Assembly (NCBI GenBank): GCA_014192545.1
Contig: BJHL01000007.1
Span: 1-64,000, forward strand
Direction: 5' to 3'
DNA from: Phycisphaerae bacterium
Lineage (GTDB): Bacteria > Planctomycetota > Phycisphaerae > Phycisphaerales > UBA1924
Length of the DNA: 64,000 nt
Positions within the stretch are counted from its first letter, which is position 1. Every line of letters starts with the position of its first letter. Both the position numbers and the translations under genes were made by a program. Positions 43,740 to 52,374 of the stretch are shown here, one piece after another. Below the pieces are notes generated by a model. The model was not told the origin of the DNA, searched no databases, and saw only the letters and a program-made list of their open reading frames with translations.

Positions 43740-45278
43740 ATGTCATACGACACCTACACCAGCCCCCTCGCCTCTCGCAACGCCAGCAAGCAGATGCTGG
43801 AACTCTGGTCGCCGCGCCACAAGTTCAACACGTGGCGGCGAATCTGGCTTGCCGTCGCCGAGGCGCAGCACGAGATGGGGCTGCCGGTAACGAAGGAGCA
43901 AGTCGAAGAACTCCGCGCCGTCGTCACGCGTCCGGGCGGCATTACCGATGACGAAATGAAAGCCGCCGAGAAGTACGAACGCGAACTCCGCCACGACGTC
44001 ATGGCCCACGTCCACGCGCTGGGCGACTCGTGCCCGAAGGCGAAGGGGATCATTCATCTGGGAATGACGAGTCAGGATGTGGTGTGCAATGCGGACTTCA
44101 TCGTCTTTCTCGATGCCGGAACTATCATCGGAAGGAAGTTGATAAGACTCATCGGGTTACTTGCAGATTTCGCAGAGAAGCACAAGCACACCGCAACACT
44201 CGGATTCACTCACTATCAGCCAGCACAGCCCGCGACCGTCGGAAGACGCGCTGCGATGTGGCTTCAAGACGTACACCTTTGTTTTGAGCGGCTTGATGGT
44301 GCTTTGAACGGCATGTTCGCAAGAGGTATCAAGGGCGCGACAGGAACTCAAGCTGCGATGATGGCGTTGCTGGATCACGATGGTGAAAAGGTCGACAAGT
44401 TTGAGCAATACGTTGTCGATCTCTTGTTTCGCGGCGGCATTCGCCGAGAGGGTTGGGGCGAGTCGGGCGAATGGGAAATTCCCGCAGGTGACGAACTGTT
44501 GCGAGTTACCGGCCAAACCTACCCCCGCGTCATCGACACCTTCATCCTCGCCGACCTCGCCTCCTGCGCCGCCGTCCTCCACAAAATCGCCACCGACATC
44601 CGCCTCCTCAGCAACCGCAAAGAACTCGACGAACCCTTCGAATCCAAACAAATCGGCAGCAGCGCCATGCCCTACAAGCGCAACCCCATGCGCTGCGAGC
44701 GCATCTGCGGCCTCACGCGTTTCGTCATGAACCTCGTCGGCAACGCCTACGACACCGCCGCCACGCAATGGCTCGAGCGCACGCTCGACGACAGCAGCAA
44801 CCGCCGGCTCAGCTTGCCCGAGGCCTTCCTCGCCCTCGACGGCGCACTCGACCTCATGCACAACGTCGCCAGCGGCCTCATAGTGCACGAAGCCATGGTC
44901 CGCAAAAACCTCATGGCCGAACTGCCCTTCATGGCCACCGAAAACATCCTGATGGCCTGCGTCAAACTCGGCGGCGACCGCCAGCACTACCACGAACTCA
45001 TCCGCCAACACGCCCAAGCCGCTGGCATGCGAGTGAAACAAGAAGGCCTCGACAACGACCTCCTCGAACGCCTGCAAAATGACAAACACTTCTGGAGCAC
45101 CACCCGCGGCGGCCCGCTCCGCGAAGAACTCGACTGGGCCGGCGTCATGGACCCGATGAAGTACATAGGTCGCAGCGTCGAACAAACGCAACGCTTCATC
45201 AAAGAAGTCGTGGAGCCGCTGCGCGAGCAATACAAGGACCAATTGGCGAAGTTGGAAGACAACGCACCACGTGTGTGA
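43740..45278 (+). CDS. purB: Adenylosuccinate lyase
   Basis: Cleaves SAICAR to AICAR and adenylosuccinate to AMP in purine synthesis. 512 residues. Motifs: LELWSPRHKFNTWRRIWLAVAEA, HDVMAHVHALGD (about 84-95), HLGMTSQDVVCNAD (about 105), THYQPAQPATVGRRA (about 160) and the fumarase-superfamily signature GSSAMPYKRNPMRCE (about 305). All catalytic His and Ser regions are present. The middle third (about 44058-44450) uses AGA, AGG, ATA and GGA codons that are rare in the rest of the gene, as if from a different source. Confidence 0.95.
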   Translation: MSYDTYTSPLASRNASKQMLELWSPRHKFNTWRRIWLAVAEAQHEMGLPVTKEQVEELRAVVTRPGGITDDEMKAAEKYERELRHDVMAHVHALGDSCPKAKGIIHLGMTSQDVVCNADFIVFLDAGTIIGRKLIRLIGLLADFAEKHKHTATLGFTHYQPAQPATVGRRAAMWLQDVHLCFERLDGALNGMFARGIKGATGTQAAMMALLDHDGEKVDKFEQYVVDLLFRGGIRREGWGESGEWEIPAGDELLRVTGQTYPRVIDTFILADLASCAAVLHKIATDIRLLSNRKELDEPFESKQIGSSAMPYKRNPMRCERICGLTRFVMNLVGNAYDTAATQWLERTLDDSSNRRLSLPEAFLALDGALDLMHNVASGLIVHEAMVRKNLMAELPFMATENILMACVKLGGDRQHYHELIRQHAQAAGMRVKQEGLDNDLLERLQNDKHFWSTTRGGPLREELDWAGVMDPMKYIGRSVEQTQRFIKEVVEPLREQYKDQLAKLEDNAPRV

Positions 45279-45282
45279 GAGG

Positions 45283-45365
45283 GGAGAACAGAGAACAGAG
45301 AGCGGAGAACAGAAAAGTCACAGCAACCGCAGTCCCGTTCCCCGTTCTCCGTTCCCCGTTCCCCG
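45283..45365. repeat. Short tandem repeats forming an imperfect inverted pair
   Basis: The left half (45283-45312) is GGAGAACAG-type units; the right half (45335-45365) is four CGTTCCC-type heptamers. The right half read backwards (GGGAACG) is partly complementary to the left, so the gap between purB and the convergent glycosyltransferase could fold into one long hairpin. Confidence 0.6.
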
Positions 45366-45371
45366 CCCCCC

Positions 45372-46604
45372 TCACCCCGCCACCGCCTGCATCCCTCCGC
45401 CGCGCCCGCGCCAGGTGCGTTTGCCCGTCAAATGCAGCAGCAAACTGTGCCACTGAATCAGCGTCATCATCACCACACCCACGGGGTGCAGCAACGCGCC
45501 GATGATGCTCGTGCGTAGCCGCTCCGCAAGAATCAATCGCTGCGTCATGCCAGCCGCGATAGCAACACCCGCAAGCAGCGCAACCGTCGGCGTCACGCGA
45601 AACGAGAACATCAAAGGCCATACCACAAACGGCAGCACATGCGCGACCACGTGCACAATCGTCACAAACACCAGCAGCCCCACGCTCCCAAGCCCCTCAT
45701 ACGCGTTCTTCGCAAACCCGCGCCACGTGCTGCCCAAATCGCGATACATCCGGCAACTCACAACATCCGTGCCATCAAACAAATCCGTCGCAAACCCCGC
45801 CCGCCGAACGCATCGCGGCATCTTCACGCCGTCATGCATGCTGTTCTTGAATGCTTCGTGCCCGCCACTCGCAAAGTACGCATCTTTGCGAGCCATCAAG
45901 AACTGCCCGCAGCCCGCACTCGCCGACGCATCCAGCGAATTGCGCATGCGCACAAACGGCAAGTAGCTAAACAAGATAAAGAAAATCATCGGCACCGCAA
46001 GGCTCTCCGAAAGCGAGCCCGTTTCCTGCCGCGGAAAGGTTGACACCAAACCAATCTGCGCCCCGCCGGTTCCTGCCGCGCCGTTCTCCGTCGCGTCGCT
46101 TCCCGTCGTGCCTGTGCCCGCCTTCGCTGCCAGCAGCGCTCTCCGTACTGCCGCCGGCTCGAAGCGCACATCCGCATCGGTAAACAACAACCACGTGCCG
46201 CGCGCATCATTCGCCATGCGCCAACACGCATGCTGCTTGCCATTCCAACCCGCCGGCAACGTGTGCGTGGGCACAATGCGAACACGCGAATCTTCGCTCG
46301 CGAGCCTCGCGAGAATGGCCGGCGTGTGATCCGTCGATTGATCGTCGTACACCAACACTTCAACGTTGCGATGCGTGCTCGACAGCACGCCACGCACGCA
46401 CGCCTCAATATTCGCTTCCTCGTTGCGTGCCGGAATGCACACCGAAACCAAATCGCCAATCTCGCGACCATCGTCAACCGGCTTCTCGAACAACGCAAGG
46501 TTCCACAGCGTCATGACCAGCGCAAACACCGCAAAAAACGCACCCGCGCCGACGGCAATCAGCAAAACCAAACTCCAGTTGATCGCGTCCAAGGGCATCC
46601 CCAA
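45372..46604 (-). CDS. Membrane-bound family 2 glycosyltransferase (CrtQ-like)
   Basis: 410 residues. A membrane helix at about 10-33 is followed by the GT-A domain: VSVCIPARNEEANIEACV, YDDQSTDHTPAIL (about 87-99), GWNGKQHACW and FTDADVRF (about 145-152). Three or four C-terminal membrane segments follow (about 315-385). The layout resembles CrtQ/HpnB-type transferases acting on lipid substrates such as carotenoids or hopanoids. It is the last gene of a three-gene minus-strand operon after a PlsC-like acyltransferase, a pairing that would fit acylated glycolipid synthesis. Confidence 0.82.
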   Translation of the reverse strand: MGMPLDAINWSLVLLIAVGAGAFFAVFALVMTLWNLALFEKPVDDGREIGDLVSVCIPARNEEANIEACVRGVLSSTHRNVEVLVYDDQSTDHTPAILARLASEDSRVRIVPTHTLPAGWNGKQHACWRMANDARGTWLLFTDADVRFEPAAVRRALLAAKAGTGTTGSDATENGAAGTGGAQIGLVSTFPRQETGSLSESLAVPMIFFILFSYLPFVRMRNSLDASASAGCGQFLMARKDAYFASGGHEAFKNSMHDGVKMPRCVRRAGFATDLFDGTDVVSCRMYRDLGSTWRGFAKNAYEGLGSVGLLVFVTIVHVVAHVLPFVVWPLMFSFRVTPTVALLAGVAIAAGMTQRLILAERLRTSIIGALLHPVGVVMMTLIQWHSLLLHLTGKRTWRGRGGGMQAVAG

Positions 46605-46639
46605 TAGTTCGCCACCCGTGGAACCTCGGATGCTGGCTC

Positions 46640-47497
46640 TTACCGCGTTCGGTCGCTCAGCGCAATTTGCTTACCGCGCAGCTTGAGCCACCAATCCATC
46701 ACCGGATGCACCGACCCGTCCCGGCCGCCCTCGCCTGCCGATAACGGCTCAAACGCGCTCGCATCCCGCGCCCGCACAAGTGCCGCCAACGCATCGCCGT
46801 TTGACTGCATCGCCGCCGTCAACCCCGCATGCCAGTGAGCCGTGCTCGGCGTTGCTGGCGTAGGCACGTCCGCAAGTCGCGTAAAAACCTCGGGCTTCTG
46901 ATCAACCCAAAACGCATACTCAATCGCAAGACTCACGCATCGCACGCCAGGTGCACGAGCAGCAATCGCCGCCGTACCAGGTCGCAACGCAATCGCATCG
47001 CGCACATCCATAAATCGCCCTTGCGGCGTGATCCACAACGTCGCCATCGGCTCGCGAGCAAAGCAATCAAGCACGTACCGCGACATCGCCGGCAGACTTT
47101 TCGCGTCATCAGGATCAATGCCGAAGATGCCGAGCTTGCGCAGCATGCCAAACTTCGCAAGCTCGCGTGCGTCCATCGGCGCACAACCCGTGCGCTGCGG
47201 ACACAGCTCGCGCCCAATCATCAGTGCTACCAGCGGATCCCACCAACTGCTGTGATTCATCACCACAATCACCGGCCCGCGATGCGCCGCAAGACTCGCC
47301 AGCGAATCACGCGTCCCCTTCGCGATTCGCAACGCATGAAACGACTTGCGAAACATCCGCCGCACATACCACGCAAAAAACTTGATGAATCGCTCGTCAT
47401 ACGTGCCCACCAGCGCGATGTCCCCTCGGCGACTGTCACTGCTCGCAGTGCTCGCCGAAGAGTCAGACACAGATTGTGATTCACGCAATTCAACCAT
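46640..47497 (-). CDS. PlsC-like 1-acyl-glycerol-phosphate acyltransferase
   Basis: 285 residues from the ATG whose first base is 47497, overlapping the upstream gene by eight bases. The acyltransferase blocks are VVMNHSSWWDPL (NHxxxxD, about 78-89) and LWITPQGRFMDVR, where the usual EGT/PEG is PQG. It could acylate lysophosphatidate or a glycosylated lipid; the glycosyltransferase 35 bases downstream favours a special lipid. Membrane association is peripheral. Confidence 0.8.
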   Translation of the reverse strand: MVELRESQSVSDSSASTASSDSRRGDIALVGTYDERFIKFFAWYVRRMFRKSFHALRIAKGTRDSLASLAAHRGPVIVVMNHSSWWDPLVALMIGRELCPQRTGCAPMDARELAKFGMLRKLGIFGIDPDDAKSLPAMSRYVLDCFAREPMATLWITPQGRFMDVRDAIALRPGTAAIAARAPGVRCVSLAIEYAFWVDQKPEVFTRLADVPTPATPSTAHWHAGLTAAMQSNGDALAALVRARDASAFEPLSAGEGGRDGSVHPVMDWWLKLRGKQIALSDRTR

Positions 47498-47894
47498 GCT
47501 GCGCCCGCGCCTCATCCAAAAACTCAACACCCCGCCGCAAATGCGGAATCACAATGCTCCCGCCGACGATCAGCGCAACATCCAGACACTCCCAGATTTC
47601 CTCATCCGTGCAACCCGCGTTCACACACTGATCAATGTGATACGCGATGCAATCATCGCATCGCAGCACCGCGCTGGCGACCAACCCCAGCAGCTCCTTC
47701 GTCTTGGCATCCAGTGCGCCGGGCTCATACGTCTGCCCATCCAACCGAAAAAATCGCTTCGTGACCAGCGTACCGCCTTGAGCCACGCCGCCAGCATCAC
47801 TGCCCGCACCCGCCGCCGCTCGCTCAGCATCATCTCCCAAAATCCGTGCGTTCATCTTCGTGCGATAAGCCTGAAATTGCTCGTAGCGTCCCAT
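47490..47894 (-). CDS. Carboxymuconolactone decarboxylase-family (AhpD-like) protein
   Basis: 134 residues from the ATG at 47894. The AhpD/CMD signature LRCDDCIAYHIDQCVNAG holds a CxxC pair plus His typical of the alkylhydroperoxidase-type subfamily rather than true decarboxylases. It is probably a thiol-dependent peroxidase or redox protein. A basic N-terminal extension (about 1-45) is Ala/Gly-rich. First gene of the minus-strand operon. Confidence 0.85.
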   Translation of the reverse strand: MGRYEQFQAYRTKMNARILGDDAERAAAGAGSDAGGVAQGGTLVTKRFFRLDGQTYEPGALDAKTKELLGLVASAVLRCDDCIAYHIDQCVNAGCTDEEIWECLDVALIVGGSIVIPHLRRGVEFLDEARAQHG

Positions 47895-48040
47895 GTGCGA
47901 AGATAGGACACGACCCGGCGGCTGCGTCAAACACAATTCTCCACTCCCACGAAAAGCTGGCCAATGTTTGCCCAACAACCATCAATCTTGCACGTACAAA
48001 CCCCGCCCCGGCTCCTCAAGCCCCTCTAGAATCCACCCCT

Positions 48041-48850
48041 ATGCCCACCGCGGTCATCAGTGATGTTCACGCCAACGCCGTCGCACTCAAAGCTGTGCTG
48101 GCAGATATCGACGCGCGCGGCATCCAGCGCATCATCTGTCTTGGCGACACCGTCGGCTACGGCCCTGACCCTCTCGAATGCGTCGACATCGTGCGGGCAC
48201 GGTGCGCCTGGAGCCTGCTCGGCAATCACGATTTCGCCGTGCTTTACGAGCCCACCAACTTCAACCCCAACGCCGAACTCGCAACGCATTGGACGCGCGA
48301 ACAGTTTGAGACCGAAACCGACGAAGCCAAAAAAGCCTCGCGCTACGAGTTTCTCAATCACCTCAAGGTGCGCGTCGCCGAGCACATCGGTGCTGACGGT
48401 CCCCAGCCCATGAGCAGCACACCCACTGCCATGCGACAACTGCTCGCCGTCCACGGCTCGCCTCGCAAGCCCATCAACGAATACATCTTTCCTGAAGATG
48501 CCGCGAACAACCCCGACAAGCTCGAAAGTATTTTCGATCGCGTCCAAGGCATCTGCATCGTCGGCCACACCCACGTGCCGGGCGTCTTCACCAATGAACC
48601 TGACTTCTATTCGCCCATGGAACTAGGCGAAACGGGCTACCGCTTCCGTGATGGCGAAAAGGCTGTCATCAACGTTGGCAGCGTGGGGCAGCCGCGTGAC
48701 CGTGACAATCGAGCCAGCTACGCAATCCTGCACGCCACGCACGTCGAGTTTGTACGCATCGCCTACAACATCGACGAAACCGCTAATAAAATTCGCTCGG
48801 TATCCCAGTTGCCCAGCAGTCTCGCCGACCGTCTGTACACGGGCGAGTAA
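48041..48850 (+). CDS. Metallophosphoesterase
   Basis: 269 residues. All calcineurin-like motifs are present: SDVHAN (7-12), LGDTVGYG (about 34-41), LLGNHDF (about 60-66), AVHGSPR and VGHTHVPG (about 182-189). The C-terminal INVGSVGQPRDRD is typical of the diadenosine tetraphosphatase-like/YfcE-type group; the substrate is not known. TAGAAT (48027-48032) ends eight bases before the ATG and there is no Shine-Dalgarno, so the transcript may be leaderless. Confidence 0.88.
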   Translation: MPTAVISDVHANAVALKAVLADIDARGIQRIICLGDTVGYGPDPLECVDIVRARCAWSLLGNHDFAVLYEPTNFNPNAELATHWTREQFETETDEAKKASRYEFLNHLKVRVAEHIGADGPQPMSSTPTAMRQLLAVHGSPRKPINEYIFPEDAANNPDKLESIFDRVQGICIVGHTHVPGVFTNEPDFYSPMELGETGYRFRDGEKAVINVGSVGQPRDRDNRASYAILHATHVEFVRIAYNIDETANKIRSVSQLPSSLADRLYTGE

Positions 48851-48920
48851 AAGCTACTCCCAAACCTGGAAGCAAACTGCCTCCCGTCCGGCGGGATCAG
48901 TTCAACTCGGTTTTCAAGCT

Positions 48921-48956
48921 TTTCTTCTTCGCGATCTTTGCGTGCTTTGCGGTGAA
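48921..48956. repeat. Degenerate CGCAAAG-type repeat, copy 1
   Basis: The minus strand reads TTCACCGCAAAG followed by near-heptameric GCAAAG/GCGAAG units. A second copy lies at 59014-59053. It is in the gap between two convergent genes. Confidence 0.6.
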
Positions 48957-49031
48957 CTTCGCTTTGGAAGAGCCTCGAAGCCACGTCGAAAAAACGCAAA
49001 GCCGCCGCAACCCCAATCGTCGACAATCTCA

Positions 49032-49631
49032 TCAGTCGCCATGTCGTTGCCGCAGTTTGGCGCTCAGCCTCCCAATCAGGTGAGCCCGCTCAACCTCATT
49101 CACCCAATCCTGCAACGTCGCCGCGATCTCATCGCTCGCCACCGGCGCGCCCGGCAACATGCACGCGGCACCCAGCGCCTTCTGCGCCTGCGCTCGAAGC
49201 CGCGACAGCGACTTGTCGCCATACAGACTGAGAAACTCAAAATCTTCGTTCAAGAAAATCACCGTGGGCACGCGGTTACCGCCGCAGATTCGCAAGGCAT
49301 CCGACAACACCTTCTGCTCGTCACGATCAACCAGCCGCAACTGCAACGCCTGCGGATTCACGCCGGCAATGTGATCCAGCATCGGCACTTGCTGCACGCA
49401 ATCGCCGCACCAGATACCCGAGATGACAAGAACATTCACCCGCCGGGTCATGCCCGCCATCACATCGCGCTGCCCGCCCGTCAGTTGCACCTTCTGGTGA
49501 AAAGCCCGCCAAGATTGCTGCTGATCGGCGGTGCCCGAAGCAACGTAATCGCTATAAGTAAACCCTGTACCAAAAATCGACTTGAGATGGGCAGCATCGA
49601 GCATCCTCGTGAGATGCTCTGGACTGAGCAT
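49032..49631 (-). CDS. Thioredoxin-fold protein (WCGDC)
   Basis: 199 residues from the ATG at 49631. NVLVISGIWCGDCVQQVP holds the CxxC active site (about 86-89) and RVPTVIF the cis-Pro (about 131). The spacing is that of thioredoxin-like TlpA/'thioredoxin family' proteins, with an extra N-terminal helical part (TRMLDAAHLKSIF) and a C-terminal helical part. No signal peptide from this start; a longer frame from 49682 would add a hydrophobic N-terminus (LLAAYALAFVTML), so export is not excluded. Confidence 0.82.
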   Translation of the reverse strand: MLSPEHLTRMLDAAHLKSIFGTGFTYSDYVASGTADQQQSWRAFHQKVQLTGGQRDVMAGMTRRVNVLVISGIWCGDCVQQVPMLDHIAGVNPQALQLRLVDRDEQKVLSDALRICGGNRVPTVIFLNEDFEFLSLYGDKSLSRLRAQAQKALGAACMLPGAPVASDEIAATLQDWVNEVERAHLIGRLSAKLRQRHGD

Positions 49632-49738
49632 GGTTACAAAGGCCAACGCGTACGCAGCAAGCAGCCGCCATCTGGCCTGCATGCACTACGTTTCAAGTTG
49701 TGTTCATTGCAAGTGCCAGCTAAACGCCAGCCCGCGAT

Positions 49739-50560
49739 TCAGTCCGGACCCGACTCTTCAACGACCGCAGGGAACGACGTGTTGCTATCAAACCACGTCC
49801 AAGCCGCCGTAACAGAAGCCGCCGTCGCACTGTTCACGTCCGTCGGCAGCGACGCTAGCAATCGCCTACTTGGATCAGAAAACCACAACACCGACAAATC
49901 TGCACGGAAGAAATTCGAACCCACTTCGTGATTGAAGTCATCGCGAACGCGCATGCCATCGGCGATTAGGCTTGTTTGCTTCGGATCGATCTCGAATAGG
50001 ACGCGTGTCGAGGCGATAGGCCGACCTGTCCAGCGATCAATTCCCGCCGGACCTTCGCCGCGGTAGTGGTAGTTCACCACGATCTCGCCCTCATCCCCAT
50101 TCCATCGGTCGGCATAACTCTTGAATCGATGCTGGCCGCGGTGGCTCGGGCAATAGAAAACCTGTGCCGCAGTCGTGTACTGGCTCGAGTACAAAATCCC
50201 CAACCCATCCCACGTCACCTCGGTGCTCATCGAACTCTGCTGTTCCGCACCTAGCTTCGCACTGATCATCTGTTGAGGCATCTTGCTCGCCAGTATTCGT
50301 GAGCGGATAAATTCACTCGGCGGCAAGTAACCCTGATAATCGTCGGCATAACTCAAAATGCCAATTCCAATCTGACGAATGTTACTCTGACACACCACAC
50401 GCCTTGCGCTCTCGTTCGCTTTCCGCAAACTCGGCAACACGATAGAAATGAGCAGAACGATGACCGCGATACTCACCAGCACATCAAGCAACGTGAATCC
50501 CCCACGTGCTCGCTGATTCAGGCCTGTCGTCTGATTCGGGTTGTTTCCACGAACTCGCAT
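49739..50560 (-). CDS. Pseudopilin-like protein with prepilin N-terminus
   Basis: 273 residues. A basic leader ends RARGG, then FTLLDVLVSIAVIVLLISIV is the prepilin-peptidase class III signal and helix. The canonical Glu at position +5 is Asp here. The rest (CQSNIRQIGIGILSYADDYQGYLPP) matches the H-X9-DG-like pseudopilins that abound in planctomycetes, and the C-terminal two-thirds is beta-rich. It would be exported through a type II secretion-like machine. No gsp genes are adjacent. GAGGAA precedes the ATG. Confidence 0.82.
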   Translation of the reverse strand: MRVRGNNPNQTTGLNQRARGGFTLLDVLVSIAVIVLLISIVLPSLRKANESARRVVCQSNIRQIGIGILSYADDYQGYLPPSEFIRSRILASKMPQQMISAKLGAEQQSSMSTEVTWDGLGILYSSQYTTAAQVFYCPSHRGQHRFKSYADRWNGDEGEIVVNYHYRGEGPAGIDRWTGRPIASTRVLFEIDPKQTSLIADGMRVRDDFNHEVGSNFFRADLSVLWFSDPSRRLLASLPTDVNSATAASVTAAWTWFDSNTSFPAVVEESGPD

Positions 50561-50880
50561 CGCCTGTGCATTCCTCTTTCGCGATACAAACCGGACCGAC
50601 GTGCTACCTATCCCAGCCCGGCTCCCTCCTCCAACTCCAACAGTCTAACAGAATTTCGAGAGCGCACAAGGAAGATTTCATAAATTGCAACACCCTTACA
50701 CAACACGTACTTGTGTGCTTTTCGTTCGGTTTGCAATAACTCTTTGCCTTTGACGTATTTCTGATGCTCGCGGCAACCTCTCTGTCTCGCCTTGCGTATC
50801 AGGATTCGACTCTCTTTTTCTTCGTTTAGGTGTTAGTCAGGTATTCACTCCCTGACCAGTCAGACAAGGATGCCCAAATC
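50561..50880. other. 320-bp AT-richer divergent promoter region
   Basis: No gene is seen. ACACAA-CACGTAC-TTGTGT (50698-50716) and GTCAGG/CCTGAC (50836-50841/50851-50856) are inverted repeats that could be operators or leader hairpins. The region carries the start signals for both the pseudopilin gene and the ECF sigma operon; I could not fix a promoter. Confidence 0.5.
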
Positions 50881-51465
50881 ATGGGGGCAGGCCGGTCCCA
50901 ATCCGATCCGACTCGTGCCGACATGGCGCTCATGCAGCGCGTGGCGACGAACGAAGAGGCCGCAATCGCGGAACTCTACGACCGTTTCGGTTCTTTGGTC
51001 TACCGCATGGCCGTCCAGGCCCTTCCTTCCAAGACTGAAGCCGAAGACGCAGTGCAGGAAGTCTTCATCCGTCTGTGGAGGACGGCTGGTCGGTACGACC
51101 AGGAAAAAGCGGCGTTGGTCACATGGGTCATGCTCATCAGCCGACGCCACTTGGTGGACAAGCTCCGGCGCAATCGCGCCCGCCTCAAAGCGACCAGCTT
51201 GGATCACCCGCTCTCCACAGCCGCGCCGGAGGCCTCGCAATCGGCCTCTCGCCTGGATCAGGACGATCGGATGATTGGTTTGATGAAACGGATCGACGCT
51301 TTGCCCGAACTTCAGAAGACCGTTGTCAAGCGGGCTTACTTGGGCGGACAAACGTTGAGGCAGATCGGGGAGGAGCTGAACACGCCTCTTGGCACAATCA
51401 AGAGCGCACTCAGCAGGGCACTGGTTCGACTTCGTGAAAGAACCGGTGAGGAGATTACGGTATGA
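50881..51465 (+). CDS. ECF-type sigma-70 factor (SigK-like)
   Basis: 194 residues from ATG 50881; the weak AAGGA is 11 bases upstream. Region 2: ALMQRVATNEEAAIAELYDRFG, TEAEDAVQEVFIRLWR and TWVMLISRRHLVDKLRRNRA. Region 4: LPELQKTVVKRAYLGGQTLRQIGEELNTP and GTIKSALSRALVRLRE. This is the RpoE/SigK-like class. The next gene overlaps by four bases (ATGA) and encodes a membrane protein with the layout of an anti-sigma factor. Confidence 0.92.
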   Translation: MGAGRSQSDPTRADMALMQRVATNEEAAIAELYDRFGSLVYRMAVQALPSKTEAEDAVQEVFIRLWRTAGRYDQEKAALVTWVMLISRRHLVDKLRRNRARLKATSLDHPLSTAAPEASQSASRLDQDDRMIGLMKRIDALPELQKTVVKRAYLGGQTLRQIGEELNTPLGTIKSALSRALVRLRERTGEEITV

Positions 51466-52253
51466 CTTTGCGTGAATTGCTCGAAAATGCCAACCTCGCA
51501 GGCCTGGGCCTGCTCGACCAAGACGATCAAATCGCCTTCGAAAAGGCTCTGGCTATCGCCCCAGAATCGGTGCGCCGCCACGTGATCGCTGAACAAGCCC
51601 GCTGGAGCGGTGGCGGCGAACTCCTGCCCGCCGTGCAGCCCGATGCCAGCCTGCGCCATCGCGTCATCGACGCTGTCAATGTCGCCATCGTCGATGCGGA
51701 ACTCGCTCAGTCCGACGCCCATATGGAACTGGTCGAAACGGGCCATCGCCGCCGCAGCGGCTCCATCTGGCGTGCAACTTCGCTGGGCCTGCTCACGGCA
51801 TGTATTGTGCTGACTGGCTCGTTCCTCTACGTCGTCCAAAGCAACAAAGCCGTCATCGCTGGCAACGGCAACAACCAAGCCCTCGGCGAATACGTCTACG
51901 GCTTCGGCTCTGAATTCACCGACGCGATCTTCGATCCCGCAACCAAGCGCATTTTCCTGACCGCCAACGAAACCGGCTTCGAAGGCCGCATCTCCATCTT
52001 CTCTCACCCCGACTGGCAAAAGGGCCGCGCCTTCGCAGAGTCACTGCCCGCTCGCGAAAACGAAAACTATCGCCTCGTTGAACTCGACGCCAACAACCAC
52101 GTCGTTCGCGAACTCGCCACCTTCGACGGCGGCGTCCAAACCCAAACCCGCGAAGTCGTCAAAATCAACACCGGCTCACGCGTCGCGCTGGTCATCGTGG
52201 CCGTCAACGCCCCAGCCACCGCCGACCGCGTCCTGCTCATCGGAACCGCATAA
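51462..52253 (+). CDS. Membrane anti-sigma factor (RskA-like)
   Basis: 263 residues. The N-terminal LRELLENANLAGLGLLDQDDQ lacks the zinc HxxxCxxC motif but matches the helical zinc-free anti-sigma class. One membrane helix lies at about residues 104-126 (LGLLTACIVLTGSFLYVV). The exported C-terminal part (about 130-263) is beta-rich, as in RskA where it senses the signal and is cut by proteases. The four-base overlap with the sigma gene couples their synthesis. A terminator follows, so the operon has two genes. Confidence 0.82.
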   Translation: MTLRELLENANLAGLGLLDQDDQIAFEKALAIAPESVRRHVIAEQARWSGGGELLPAVQPDASLRHRVIDAVNVAIVDAELAQSDAHMELVETGHRRRSGSIWRATSLGLLTACIVLTGSFLYVVQSNKAVIAGNGNNQALGEYVYGFGSEFTDAIFDPATKRIFLTANETGFEGRISIFSHPDWQKGRAFAESLPARENENYRLVELDANNHVVRELATFDGGVQTQTREVVKINTGSRVALVIVAVNAPATADRVLLIGTA

Positions 52254-52293
52254 CCCAGCGACCGACGCTGAACCAAGATCGACGAGAGGTGAG

Positions 52294-52322
52294 AAGCCCT
52301 TGCGCAAGCAAGGGCTTTTTCC
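52294..52322 (+). terminator. Rho-independent terminator after the sigma/anti-sigma operon
   Basis: AAGCCCTTGC-GCAA-GCAAGGGCTT followed by TTT, 41 bases after the stop. Confidence 0.9.
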
Positions 52323-52334
52323 ATTCCCCTCCCT

Positions 52335-52374
52335 CGCTTCTTCGCTTCTTCGCTCCTTCGCTCCCTCGCTCTTC
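52335..52374. repeat. Octamer tandem repeat, 5 units
   Basis: Units CGCTTCTT (twice), CGCTCCTT, CGCTCCCT, CGCTCTTC between convergent genes; the last bases overlap the stop of the coiled-coil gene. Same 8-base period as the arrays at 9594, 27780 and 61771. Confidence 0.75.
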
